Origin: Candidatus Melainabacteria bacterium
GTDB taxonomy: Bacteria; Cyanobacteriota; Vampirovibrionia; Gastranaerophilales; Gastranaerophilaceae
Assembly (NCBI GenBank): GCA_022009935.1
Contig: CP091731.1
Span: 496,001-560,000, forward strand
Length of the DNA: 64,000 bases
Reading direction: 5' to 3'
The notes below the pieces were generated by a model. That model worked only from the letters and a program-made list of their open reading frames with translations. It ran no database searches and was not told where the DNA came from. Below, one piece after another: positions 1 to 8,914 of this stretch (the first letter of the stretch is position 1; each line of letters opens with the position of its first letter). The translations under genes were made by a program, and so were the position numbers.

Positions 1-128
1 CACAACACACAGTTCAAAACAGACTCATCTTCAAGGTTTTTCAATTGAAGTTTTCCCATTTTGGTACCGGCTTTGGTATCACCAACTGCATAAACAATAA
101 CTTCATATTCAGCTTGCAAATCTAGCAT
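1..128 (-). CDS. Partial OB-fold-like protein, N-terminus only
   Basis: A minus-strand reading frame begins with ATG at 126-128 and runs off the left edge of the window, giving about 42 residues. The peptide begins MLDLQAEYEVIV and continues with a KAGTKMGKLQLKNLEDES stretch. The pattern of a strand, a K-x-G turn and then L-x-L-x-D/E resembles the start of nucleic-acid-binding OB folds such as those opening YhaM-type 3'-5' exoribonucleases. This is a resemblance only; most of the protein lies outside the window, so the function is not assigned. Confidence 0.45.
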   Translation of the reverse strand, partial: MLDLQAEYEVIVYAVGDTKAGTKMGKLQLKNLEDESVLNCVL

Positions 129-194
129 AAATCACCCCAAATACTTACTCTATTTTTAATTTTAGTTTAAAAAATGAGAATTGTAAACTAATTT

Positions 195-400
195 ACTAAA
201 ATTGAATATTTTACATTTTTTCAAGTTTTTTTATTTTTTTATTTTTCAACTTTTAGCAATATCAAAATAATATCCTTACTTTACAAATAACTCTGTTTAA
301 AAAATGAAGCACATTTTTCTTATGACGAATTGCCGTGAAACATGGTAGTAACCAGAACTTATTAATAGTATATTATTATCAAAATCTACTTAACCTTTTT
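195..400 (-). pseudogene. Decayed 3' remnant of a metallophosphoesterase gene
   Basis: This stretch aligns, with many substitutions and indels, to the 3' end of the intact-length phosphoesterase gene at 2896-3711. Shared landmarks in the same order include the run around 302-330 (AGCACATTTTTCTTAT), the run around 352-385 (GGAACTTATTAA-like, then AGTATATTAT and TATCAAAATC) and the AT-rich tail. On the minus strand it still reads DFDNN-LLISSG before a Tyr where the metal-binding His of GHYH should be, and stops follow. No 5' half is present. It is therefore a truncated, non-functional paralogue fragment, now lying downstream of the EamA gene. Confidence 0.6.
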
Positions 401-474
401 TTGCAGAAAATATTATTTTCACAGGTGAATGCACAGAAAAAAAAGGGGGGGACGACATATTTAATGTTCAACTT

Positions 475-1371
475 TCAATTTAAACATTTCTTATCTTTTT
501 TGATAACAATCAATGAAACACCAATAAGTATCAAAATGACGCCAAATATAATTCTTAAAGTCAAATTTTCATGAAAAACAGTAACACCTATAAACAAAGC
601 GGTTAAAGGCTCAAGCGAACCAAGAAGCGCTGTTTTTGTTGACCCAATTAATTTGACGGACAAAGTTATTGTTTTCAAGTGATATAATCGTCGGTATTAT
701 TGCAAGTCCGCAAGCATATAGCCACAAGGACGGTTTAGGGCAACATTTGAAGTTCTGTACAAAAGGTAAGATTATAAATATAAACTGTTAAGCCAAATAG
801 CATTACATAAAAAGATAATATATTGGGTTTAATAGTTTTTAAAGTTTTTTTTTTTTTTTTTTACACCAATAAGGTATAAAGCATAGAATAAAGAGGCGAA
901 CATAACAATTATAACTCCTTTGATATTTAAACTTGCCCCAGTTGAGTTTTTATATAGAAAACATATTCCGCAAGATGTCAACAAAAGTGAAATTATTATA
1001 TTTTTATCAGTTTTTTCTTTAAAAAACAATGCCATAATTACTGCAACAAAACAGGGTATACAAAAAGCAAGGTGCAGGCAATTCCGGCTTCTATATAATT
1101 GAAGGCTTCAAAAAGTAAAAGTGACGAAAGTGAAAAAAACAATCCTATAATAAACAAAGGTAAAATTGCTTTTTTAGGTATAGTAAAAGATTGTTTTTTA
1201 ATAAGCTTAAGCCACAAACCATAAATTAAAAGAGCAAGACCATATCGATAAAATAACACGGAATTAACCCTCATTCCATTTGCATACAAAGGCAATGCAA
1301 ACAATGGGTTTGTACCGTAGCTTATTGCTGCAATTGAGCCATAAATCAACCCTAAACTTCGTCTTTTTCAT
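475..1371 (-). CDS. EamA/DMT-family transporter (frameshifted)
   Basis: Inner-membrane protein of the drug/metabolite transporter superfamily, about 299 residues and so of normal length for a ten-helix EamA protein. Three frame segments join into one: 1038-1349 (opening IYGSIAAISYGTNPLFALPLY, typical of the first EamA helix), 829-1035 and 475-678 (STKTALLGSLEPLTALFIGV, the characteristic second-repeat motif with PLTA). The ATG at 1369-1371 gives MKKTKFR and needs one base shift to enter the first segment. At least three frameshifts occur, one beside a long T run near 846-862. The substrate cannot be predicted. It could be a true pseudogene, but indels of the same kind affect essential genes here. 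Confidence 0.8.
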
Positions 1372-1485
1372 AATATGGTTTATATCAAATAAAAATTAAT
1401 GAGTCAAGTTATGATTGTTATATATTTAAATTTTTAACAATATTCACGCTAGTTGGGGCGAAACTAGACTTATATATGACGGGCT

Positions 1486-1597
1486 GCGGATTCGTCGTTG
1501 GCTTTGCCTGATTGTGAGGAACTGAACGGAGTGAAATAATTTTGTAAAAAATTATAAAACGGAGTTGCATAGTTCCGAACCCGACGTAATCCAAGAT
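1486..1597 (+). mobile_element. 112-bp insert in repeat unit (R1 copy)
   Basis: This insert sits exactly between ACGGGCT and ACCGCGCG of the repeat unit. It starts GCGGATTCGTCGTTGGC and ends ACGTAATCCAAGAT. Its ends are imperfect inverted repeats (GGATT-CGTCG against GGATTACGTCG). The distance between successive ACGGGCT landmarks (1479 to 1712, 233 bp) equals one unit plus 112 bp. It has the same length and ends as the copy at 34652-34763 and carries no coding potential. Confidence 0.65.
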
Positions 1598-2381
1598 ACC
1601 GCGCGATCAATTTTTGATTTCATTCACCAACGCGGATTGATTTTTGTTTAATTATAGCGTTGAAGATCAATTAATGCTTTTTATGAGACATTTTTCGTTT
1701 AGGTTTATATAACGGGCTGCGGATTCGTCGTTGGCCGTCTTGGATTTCTTTCTAGCTCACAGAGCCGTGCCTTATGTGCCTTGTACAAACCGGCACGGTC
1801 TGTTCGCTCCCCGGGACTACGCCCGTTCAGCAGCTCCTCTTGTAGGCGAAGCCTGAAAGGCTGAGCCGTACAAGGGAGATCCTCTTCAGAGGAAAATCCG
1901 CTTGCCTGATTGTGAGGAGAAAAGCGTAAGCCGTGCGGAGCTTTAGACGAGGAAGCGACCCAGCTTCCGAGTATAAAGCGAAGTAGTTAATGACCGCCGT
2001 AGGAAAGACGCCCGAATAAAATAAGGGCGGATGCCCCAGGCGGTAAAAATGCGTTGCATCCGTGTGTAAAACAAAGCCAAAACGGCTCAGTTTTGGATTT
2101 GTTTGTAACAGTTAATGAGCGACGTAAGAGTTTTCGAAGAAAACTCCACAGGAGCGAAAACTGAACGGAGTGAAATAATTTTGTAAAAATTGTTTCACTC
2201 CGTTCAGTTCCTCACAATCAGGCAAGGCCAACTGCGAATCCGCTTTTTGTGGAAAAAGTAACCAAAACCGTACCCTAAAGGGCATCCTCCCTTGTACGGC
2301 TCAGCCTTTCAGGCTTTGCCTACAAGAGGAGCTACAACCCCTTTGATTGTCACAGCTGTGCTAAATTCAACCCAAGCGGTC

Positions 2382-2660
2382 TTAACTCGCACTTCGTGCT
2401 CAGACAGACGGCTGCCTGACGATGTTTCATTAGCGGATTTCCGGACGGGCGGAGTCCCGGGAGCGAAAAACCGACGCCGGCAAGCCCAAAGGGCGACAGG
2501 CGGAGTGTTTTGAGCGAGAAGGAAATCCAAGACAGTGATAATTGTTCGTGCCTGCATATGGGTTGCATTTGTTGCTATTATCAGATAAACAATTGTACAG
2601 TTCCACAGGGTTGCAAAGGGGCTTTAGCCCCTTTGCACTAATCTATTATGGCGAAACAAA
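2382..2660 (+). repeat. Block shared nearly base-for-base with R3
   Basis: About 280 bp matching 52045-52327, from CTTAACTCGCACTTCGTGCT through GGCGAAACAAA, with only scattered differences. The block contains AAATCCAAGACAG near its middle, which is the inverted partner of the CTGTCTTGGATTT seen at the left of the related modules. It also carries the small hairpin AAAGGGGCTTTAGCCCCTTT. No gene is evident. Confidence 0.8.
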
Positions 2661-2895
2661 TCGTTTTGGCAAAAAACAAAAAACAAACCTAGTTTCGCCC
2701 CAACCATCGTGTTTTTATATGACGCGCTATCGCGTGTTCAATTTTAGACTTTATTCACCAATGTGGATTGATTTTAGTTTGGTTATAGCGTTGAAGTCCA
2801 ATTATCGCTTTTTACGAAACATTTTTGTTTTAGTTTTTATATGACAGCCAAAGACGAATCCGCAGCCCGTCATATAAAAAAGCTAGAATACAATT

Positions 2896-3711
2896 TTATT
2901 GTAATTGAATATTTTTTACATCTATTTCAAATTTTTTAGTTTTTCTATCTTTCAACTTTATTTCTACAATATCAAAATGATGCCCTTCTTTTGCAAATGA
3001 CTCTGTTGAAAGATGTAGCACATTTTTCTTATCATAAGTTAACTTTGAAGATGGTAATGACCGGAACTTATTAACAGTATATTATCAAAATCCTTTAATA
3101 ATTCTAAATATGCATCTTTTTCATAAATTTCTCGTGCTTGTTCTTCAAACGGCTCATATATTGGAAAATGTTGAAAGATTATAAACTTATCTTTTTTATA
3201 TTTTTTCAAATTATTTTTTGCAAATTCCAGTGTCTCTTTTGTGTATTGACCGTGTTTGCTTGGCATAAAAGGCATAACACCGTCAAGCACAAGACATTTC
3301 ATTCCTTTTTAGGGATAAACATATAATTTGAAGAAAATGCCTTTTGATTTTTGTTGTAGTTTAATACAACATCTATATACTCATCTTTTGTTATTCCGGC
3401 TATTTTATGTGCATCCTGGTTGCCTAAAACAAGATAATAAGGCTTATTTAAAGAATTTACAATATTTAAAAAACTTTTTAAAGATTCTTTGTTCGATTTT
3501 TCGATATTATCACCCAAAAATACTACAAAATCTAAATCATTCATTTTGTTCAACTCATCAATTGCCCATTTTAAACTTTTGTTTTGAATTTGAAGTTTCA
3601 TCAAGATTATAATGAACATCAGCAATCTGAGCAAATTTTAAGTCTTTTTGCCCAAATTTGTCTTGTTGAAACAAAAAATAAAAACAACATTATTAATATT
3701 TTTTTAAACAT
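2896..3711 (-). CDS. Exported calcineurin-like metallophosphoesterase
   Basis: A phosphoesterase of about 271 residues. It starts at the ATG at 3709-3711 with a signal-peptide-like N-terminus (MFKKILIMLFLFFVSTR), so it probably acts in the periplasm or at the membrane. The metal-site motifs of the calcineurin-like fold appear in order: ADVH, FLGDN, LGNQD, QHFP and SGHYH. At least three single-base shifts interrupt it, near 3640, 3300 and 3040; after the last one the reading continues LTYDKKNVLHLSTES to the stop at 2896-2898. It follows cysK by 21 bp on the same strand and may be the last gene of that transcript. Substrate unknown. A decayed partial copy lies at 195-400. Confidence 0.82.
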
Positions 3712-3732
3712 TTTTTATCTTTCTTTAAATTT

Positions 3733-4648
3733 TTACATAAATAAAGCAGTTGAAATATAACGCTCTGCCAAATCCGTACAAACGGTGACAACTGTTTTAC
3801 TTTTGTTTTGATTTGCAATTTGTATTGCGGCAAAATGTTCGCCCCCGATGAAATTCCACACAAAACACCTTCTTTTTTAGCCGCTTCTTTTGCAGTTTCA
3901 ATTGCATCAACTGTTTTAACGGTTACTATTTCATCAATAACGCTTTTTATCTAAATTATCAGGAATAAAGTTTGCACCAATTCCTTGAATACCATGTGAA
4001 GAAGCTTTGCCTTGAGATAATAAAGGGCTTTCAGCCGGTTCAACAGCTATTATTTTTATATTTGGTATAAGTTTTTTAAGTTTTTTGCCAACTCCACTTA
4101 CGGTTCCGCCTGTGCCAAACGAAGCAACAAAATAATCTATTTTTCCGTCAAAGTCATTAAATAACTCAATCGCAGTTGTTTTTTCATGCGCCAATGGATT
4201 GTTTGGATTGTCAAACTGCGACATAATCAAGCTGTTTTTTGTTTCGTTGTTTATTTTTATGGCTTCATCGACTGCCCCTTGCATGCCAAGTTCTTTTTTT
4301 GTCAAAATAAGTTTTGCACCCAAATGTTTTAACATTTTTTGACGTTCCAAACTCATACTTTCGGGCATTGTTAGAATAAGTGTCATTTTAAATATTGAAC
4401 ACACAAGAGCAAGCCCGATTCCGGTGTTTCCACTTGTAGGCTCAATAATTACCGTGTCTTTATTGATTTTCCCATCTTTCATAGCCTGCACAATCATATT
4501 ATATGCAGTTCTATCTTTTATTGAAAATCCGGGGTTAAAATATTCAAGCTTAGCATAAAGATTTGCCCCGTCATTAACGAGATTGTTTATCTTAACACAA
4601 GGGAGTGTTTCCGATTAATTCAAGCACATTGTTATACAACTTTGACAT
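3733..4648 (-). CDS. cysK: Cysteine synthase family enzyme (O-acetylserine sulfhydrylase)
   Basis: PLP enzyme expected to make cysteine from O-acetylserine and sulfide in the cytoplasm. About 305 residues, the usual length. It starts MSKLYNNVLELIGNTPLV at the ATG at 4646-4648. Visible landmarks: SIKDRTAYN with the Schiff-base lysine, EPTSGNTGIGLA for substrate binding, FGTGGTVSG for phosphate binding, and GISSGAN near the C-terminus. Frameshifts lie near 4600, 3940 and 3830. The start overlaps the end of tyrS by 17 bp, which suggests translational coupling. CysM and cystathionine beta-synthase-like proteins share this fold, so the exact substrate is inferred. Confidence 0.87.
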
Positions 4649-5853
4649 AGTTTCTTTTTCCTGATTTTATAATACCACTTTTTATAACAACGAAATTTAT
4701 ATCATCAATTTTTTCATCGTCAAATTTAACAGCACCTTGTTGTATCAAACGTTTTGCATCTGATTTACTTTTTTGCAAAGTTCTTTTCTACAAGAATATC
4801 CAAAATGTTTTTGTTTATTGCATTTATTTCTTCAATATCTTCAGGTGCTTGGTGATTTTGAACAACGTTTATAAAATCCTCCTGAGCCGAATTTGCGTTG
4901 TTTTCACCACAATATTCTTTTGTAATGTAATAAGCAAGCTCCATTTTTATATTACGTGGATTTTCACCACTTTTAAGTCTTTTTTCAATTTCATTTAATT
5001 CATTATCTGTTTTGTCTGTCAATAAAGTATAATATCTCATAATCATTTCATCTTTAATTGACATAAGTTTTCCATACATATTTTTGGGTTCTTCGGTCAA
5101 AGAGATGCAATTTTGAGGATAAGTTTTAGACATTTTTAAAACACCGTCTGTACCTTCCAACAAAGGTAACAAAAATACAAGTTGAGGATTTTCTTTGCCA
5201 TAAGCAAGCTGAACTTCACGTCCAAGCAAAAGGTTGAACATTTGGTCTGTACCACCAAGTTCAATATCAGCATCAACCACAACCGAGTCATAAGCTTGCA
5301 TTAGAGGATAGAAAAATTCGTGAACGGCAATTGGTTGCCCGCTTTGATAACGTTTTTGAAAATCATCACGAGTCATAAGTTTTGCAACGGTAACATTGGA
5401 AGCAAGTTTCAACAAATCAACAAGCCCCATTTTGTGAAGCCAATTGGCATTGTTTGTTACTTCTGCTTCTTTTATATTAACAACTTTATCCATTTGTTCA
5501 AAGTATGTTTTTGCATTACTTTCAACTTCTTCTTTAGTCAAACTTGGTCTTGTTTGAGATTTTCCTGAGGGGTCACCAATCATGGCAGTTGCACCACCAA
5601 CAATCAAAACGACTTTGTGCCCAAACTGTTGAAACAATCTTAATTTTCTCATAACAACAGTGTGTCCCAAGTGCAAATCAGGCCGAGTCGGGTCAAGTCC
5701 GAGTTTGACTCTTAACGGTTTATTATTTTTTTCAGCTTCTTGAAGTCGTTTAGCAAGCTCCATCACGCCATTTGGGATAATTTCGGCTCCACGTGCAATC
5801 AAGTTTGCCTGCTCAATAAATTTTTCTTCGATTTTTACTTCGTTTTCACTCAT
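4632..5853 (-). CDS. tyrS: Tyrosyl-tRNA synthetase
   Basis: Class I synthetase charging tRNA-Tyr, about 407 residues. The catalytic domain shows PDLHLGHTVVMRKL (HIGH motif), GDPSGKS and KMSKT (KMSKS loop); the Tyr/ATP site region HEFFYPLMQAYDSV and GGTDQMFN is also clear. The C-terminal S4-like RNA-binding part follows a single frameshift near 4770 (SKSDAKRLIQQGAVKFDDEK) and ends at 4632-4634. The start MSENEVKIEEKF lies 14 bp after the trpB stop. The HLGH form and length fit the TyrZ-like branch of bacterial TyrRS. This is an essential housekeeping gene, so its frameshift argues for sequence error. Confidence 0.95.
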
Positions 5854-5867
5854 CGTTTCCTTTTTCC

Positions 5868-7111
5868 TTAAATTAAACCTTTTAATACACTCAAAATCTT
5901 TTTATCTTTTAATAATTTCAAAATTCTTTCGACGTCTTTATCACCGCGACCTGAAAGATTTACAATAATGATATCATCTTTTTTTGTTTTTGGCATTAAT
6001 TTATCTAAATAAGCCAAAGCGTGCGAAGACTCAATGGCGGGCACAATACCTTCTTTTCTTGTCAAAAGCGCAAAAGCATTAACCGCTTCATCATCAGTAA
6101 TCGGTTCATATTTAACTCGTCCGATGTCTTTTAAAAAGCAATGTTCAGGCCACATCCGGGATAATCAAGTCCTGCTGAAATGCTGTAGGATTCTTTCACA
6201 TTTCCCTTTTCATCACACAAAACATATTGAGTTTCACCATGAAGCACAATTTTTTTTGCCCAAAGTCAAAGAGGCTGCAGTTTTGTCAGTGTCAATTCCT
6301 AAGCCTGCAGCTTCAAGCCCGATTAAATTAACATTTTCATCATCAAGAAATGCATAAAATGTTCCAATGGCATTGCTTCCGCCGCCAACACAAGCAAGCA
6401 CATAATTTGGCAATCTGTCTTCTTTTGCAAGAATTTGTTGTCTTATTTCGCTTCCAATAATGCTTTGAAAAAATCTTACCATTTTGGGATATGGATGAGG
6501 ACCAACCGCTGAGCCAAGGATATAGAAAACATCATCACTGTTATTCAACCAGTACTCAATGGCTGCATCACAAGCATCAGACAAAGTTCTTGTGCCTGTT
6601 TTGACACTTTCAACTTTTGCCCCTAAAAGTTCCATCCTCTCAACATTTAACTTTTGACGTTCGACATCAACTTCTCCCATAAAAATTGTGCATTCAAGCC
6701 CGAGCAAAGCAGCAATTGTTGCCGTTGCAACACCGTGTTGACCTGCTCCTGTTTCGGCTATAACTTTTTTGCACCCATTCTTTTTGCAAGCAAACCTTGA
6801 CCGACTACATTGTTTATTTTGTGAGCGCCTGTGTGGTTTAAATCTTCACGTTTTAAATAGATTTTTCCTTTTCCATAGTGTTGGGTCAAATTTTTTTGCA
6901 AAATATAAAGGCGTTGGGCGTCCTGAATACTCACAAAGCAAGGCATAAGCCTCTTTTAAGAAATCTTCGTCATCGACACATTTTTCAAACTCCTCATCAA
7001 GCTTTCTTAAAACATTTTTAAAACCTTCAGGAACAAACATCCCGCCAAATTCACCATAAAACCCATTTTCATCAGGATTTGTATATCTATTTAGTTTTTT
7101 ATGTACATCAT
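5868..7111 (-). CDS. trpB: Tryptophan synthase beta chain
   Basis: PLP enzyme that condenses indole with serine to give tryptophan. About 414 residues, split by at least four single-base shifts into segments at 6846-7040, 6758-6946, 6234-6707 and 5868-6155. Landmarks in order: NRYTNPDENGFYGEFGGMFVPE, SGRPTPLYF, KREDLNHTGAHKINN with the PLP lysine, CVGGGSNAIG for phosphate binding, and NLSGRGDKD at the C-terminus. The start is probably one of the two adjacent ATGs at 7106-7111 behind AGGTAAAAG, with one base missing just after it. No trpA is adjacent. It is the first gene of the run trpB, tyrS, cysK, phosphoesterase. Confidence 0.93.
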
Positions 7112-7152
7112 TTGCTTTTACCTTAATTTATCGTTTAATACAATTAAAACAC

Positions 7153-7190
7153 AAAAAGCCTCAAATCATCACTTTGACTTGAGGCTTTTT
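7153..7190 (-). terminator. Intrinsic terminator after the DUF2582 gene
   Basis: A 12-bp perfect stem, AAAAAGCCTCAA with TTGAGGCTTTTT, and a 14-base loop. On the minus strand it is followed by T-rich sequence. It ends the short DUF2582 transcript and sits upstream of trpB. Confidence 0.85.
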
Positions 7191-7209
7191 GTTTATTCAT
7201 TTTGAAAAA

Positions 7210-7426
7210 TTAATTTTGATTTTCAACCAATCTTACTTTTGCACGAGCACCTTTGCCTGACAAGTCTGCTTTTCCTTCATAAGCAAGCCAGCCTATGCCC
7301 ATTTTTATAAAGTTATCATCTAAATCTAAATCCTTTTCCAACTTTGAAAATGTTGCTTCTTTAGTCTTTTGGTTGTTTAAGTATTCCCCAAACTTTTCCT
7401 GCAGCTTCTCCGATGTAGTAATTCAT
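7210..7426 (-). CDS. Small winged-helix protein, DUF2582-like
   Basis: About 71 residues starting MNYYIGEAAGKVW and ending KVRLVENQN. The line GEAAGKVW-EYL, then LEKDLDLDDNFIKMGIGWLAYEGK, fits DUF2582, a small winged helix-turn-helix domain whose role is not established in most bacteria. A strong Shine-Dalgarno AAGGAG lies 8 bases before the ATG at 7424-7426. One base shift occurs near 7385, in a run of G. It is followed by its own terminator, so it is probably transcribed alone. Possible DNA binding is inferred from the fold. Confidence 0.72.
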
Positions 7427-7471
7427 GTTTAAATCTCCTTCATTTTTCTAAGTACCATTATTAAATTAATG

Positions 7472-7500
7472 TTGAAACTATCTTATTTTTTATGTATACT
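7472..7500 (+). promoter_or_regulatory. Sigma-70-type promoter for leuD
   Basis: TTGAAA at 7472-7477 and TATACT at 7495-7500 are separated by 17 bases, 33 bp before the leuD start. The match to the primary sigma factor consensus is close. No attenuator or leader peptide is visible. Confidence 0.7.
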
Positions 7501-7532
7501 ACAAAAAAACGGATTTGTAAATGGAGAAGTGG

Positions 7533-8037
7533 ATGAAAATGGAAAAAAAATTTTTGGAAAATCTCACCTATATGGCGATAACGTAGACACCGACGTAATT
7601 ATCCCCGCACGATACTTAAATACAAGTGATGAAAAGAATTATCATTACACTGTATGGAGGATATAGATAAGGACTTTGTTAAAAATGTAAAACAAGGTGA
7701 TATCATGGTTGGCGGAGAAAATTTTGGTTGTGGTTCTTCTCGAGAACATGCCCCAATTTCAATCAAAGCCTCTGGAATTTCTTGTATAATTGCCAAATCT
7801 TTTGCAAGAATTTTCTTTCGCAACGCTATAAACATTGGCCTTCCTATTTTTGAACAATCTGAGTTTGTCAACGATTGCCACAATGGTGATGAAATTGAAG
7901 TTGACATTGCAAACGGGATTATAAAAAATATTACTCAAAACAAAGAGTATAAAACAAATTCTTATCCTCAAAAAATACAAAACCTTATCCAAAAAGGTGG
8001 TTTAATCAATTATACAAAAGAAAAATTGAATGTATAA
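7533..8037 (+). CDS. leuD: 3-isopropylmalate dehydratase small subunit
   Basis: Small subunit of isopropylmalate isomerase in leucine synthesis; it needs a LeuC partner, which is not in the window. About 167 residues, matching the short LeuD/archaeal-type family. Motifs: YGDNVDTDVIIPARYL at the N-terminus and GENFGCGSSREHAP, the signature loop of the aconitase swivel domain. I chose the ATG at 7533 because GGAG lies 8 bases upstream; it is put out of frame by a short A run (8 A's where 9 are needed) at about 7543. A second shift lies near 7650. The next gene starts 2 bp after the stop. Confidence 0.9.
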
Positions 8038-8039
8038 AT

Positions 8040-8841
8040 ATGATTAAAATGGTTGTCACGGATATTGACGGTACTATTTTGAAAAAAGACTTTACCGTTT
8101 CAAACAATGTTATTAATGCGATTAATGAATTGACTAAAAAAACATTAAAGTCGTACTTGCCACAGGCAGAATGTATTGTGCTGCAATAAAAATTGCAAAA
8201 ATACTCAATATTTCAACACCCTTGGTGTGTTATCAAGGTGCTTTAATTAAAAATTCTTGCAATGATAAAAAAACATTATATGTTGACCCGGTCAAGCCAA
8301 ATTTGGCACTTGAAATTCTTCAAGAATTAAAAAACAAAAATATCCACACAAATTTATACTTAAATGATGAGCTATTTTGTGAACATGACAACGATATAAT
8401 CAAAGATTACACAAACAAACGTTTAATACCTTATAAAGTTGTTGAAAACTTGCTCGATTTAGATTTGAACAATCAAGTTAATAAAATCCTTGCAATTGAC
8501 CCTGATACAAAATTGATTGAGAATTTGACTTGTGAGCTTCAAGAAAAATACAAAAATTCACTTTATATTGTTCGCTCTACAAAAAACTTTTGTGAAATTT
8601 CAAGCAAAAATTCAAACAAGGGAACAGCTGTCAAGTTTTTTAAGCAATTTATTCAACATAAAAAAAAGATGAAATCCTTGCAATTGGCGATGAAGACAAC
8701 GATATTGATTTGTTAAAAAGCGCAAAAGTCAAAATAGCAATGGGAAACGCAAGTGAAAATTTAAAAAAAGAAGCAAATTATATTACAAAATCTATTGATG
8801 AGGATGGTTTTGCTTTTGCCGTTGAAAAGTATTGTTTCTAA
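8040..8841 (+). CDS. Cof-type HAD hydrolase
   Basis: Haloacid dehalogenase superfamily phosphatase of the Cof/IIB class, about 266 residues. It begins MIKMVVTDIDGTIL with the nucleophile aspartate motif DxDGT, continues with VVLATGR (motif II), a C2 cap domain, then KGTAVKFF with the motif III lysine and IGDEDNDIDLLKSA (motif IV acidic pair). It starts 2 bp after leuD and so is probably co-transcribed. Frameshifts lie near 8145 and 8668, both at A runs. The substrate is probably a small sugar phosphate, as is common in the family, but is not predictable. Confidence 0.88.
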
Positions 8842-8847
8842 TAAAAA

Positions 8848-8879
8848 AGCGAATAAAAAATTTTAGTTTTTTATTCGCT
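8848..8879. terminator. Bidirectional terminator between convergent genes
   Basis: AGCGAATAAAAAA pairs with TTTTTTATTCGCT across a short loop, between the convergent HAD and GH57 genes. Confidence 0.7.
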
Positions 8880-8914
8880 ATAATTTCTGCATTAATATAA
8901 GGAAGTTCCATCAG

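Larger units (their letters stand above)
1440..2880. repeat. Repeat island R1
   Basis: About 1.4 kb of non-coding DNA that is clearly richer in G and C than its flanks. It starts with a filled copy of the 121-124 bp unit (ACGGGCT at 1479-1485, 112-bp insert 1486-1597, then the unit's right part) and a second insert start at 1719. It also holds a module shared with R3 (2382-2660), inverted copies of a CCTCTTGTAGGCGAAGCC module (1831-1885 versus 2284-2335) and a hairpin made from CTGAACGGAGTGAAA and its complement (about 2162-2207). The outer ends are inverted repeats: TATATGACGGGCTGCGGATTCGTC at about 1474 recurs on the opposite strand at about 2847-2877. Short reading frames inside lack ribosome sites and family matches. 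Confidence 0.85.

Noticed and set aside
475..1371. EamA gene as a true pseudogene
   Set aside because: It has frameshifts, but of the same kind as essential genes here, and the full-length product is recoverable, so loss of function cannot be claimed.
2292..2844. Overlapping ORFs of 70-100 codons in R1 (and similar ones in R2 and R3)
   Set aside because: They lack ribosome sites, overlap on both strands, have a composition dictated by the repeats, and differ between copies by frame-changing indels.
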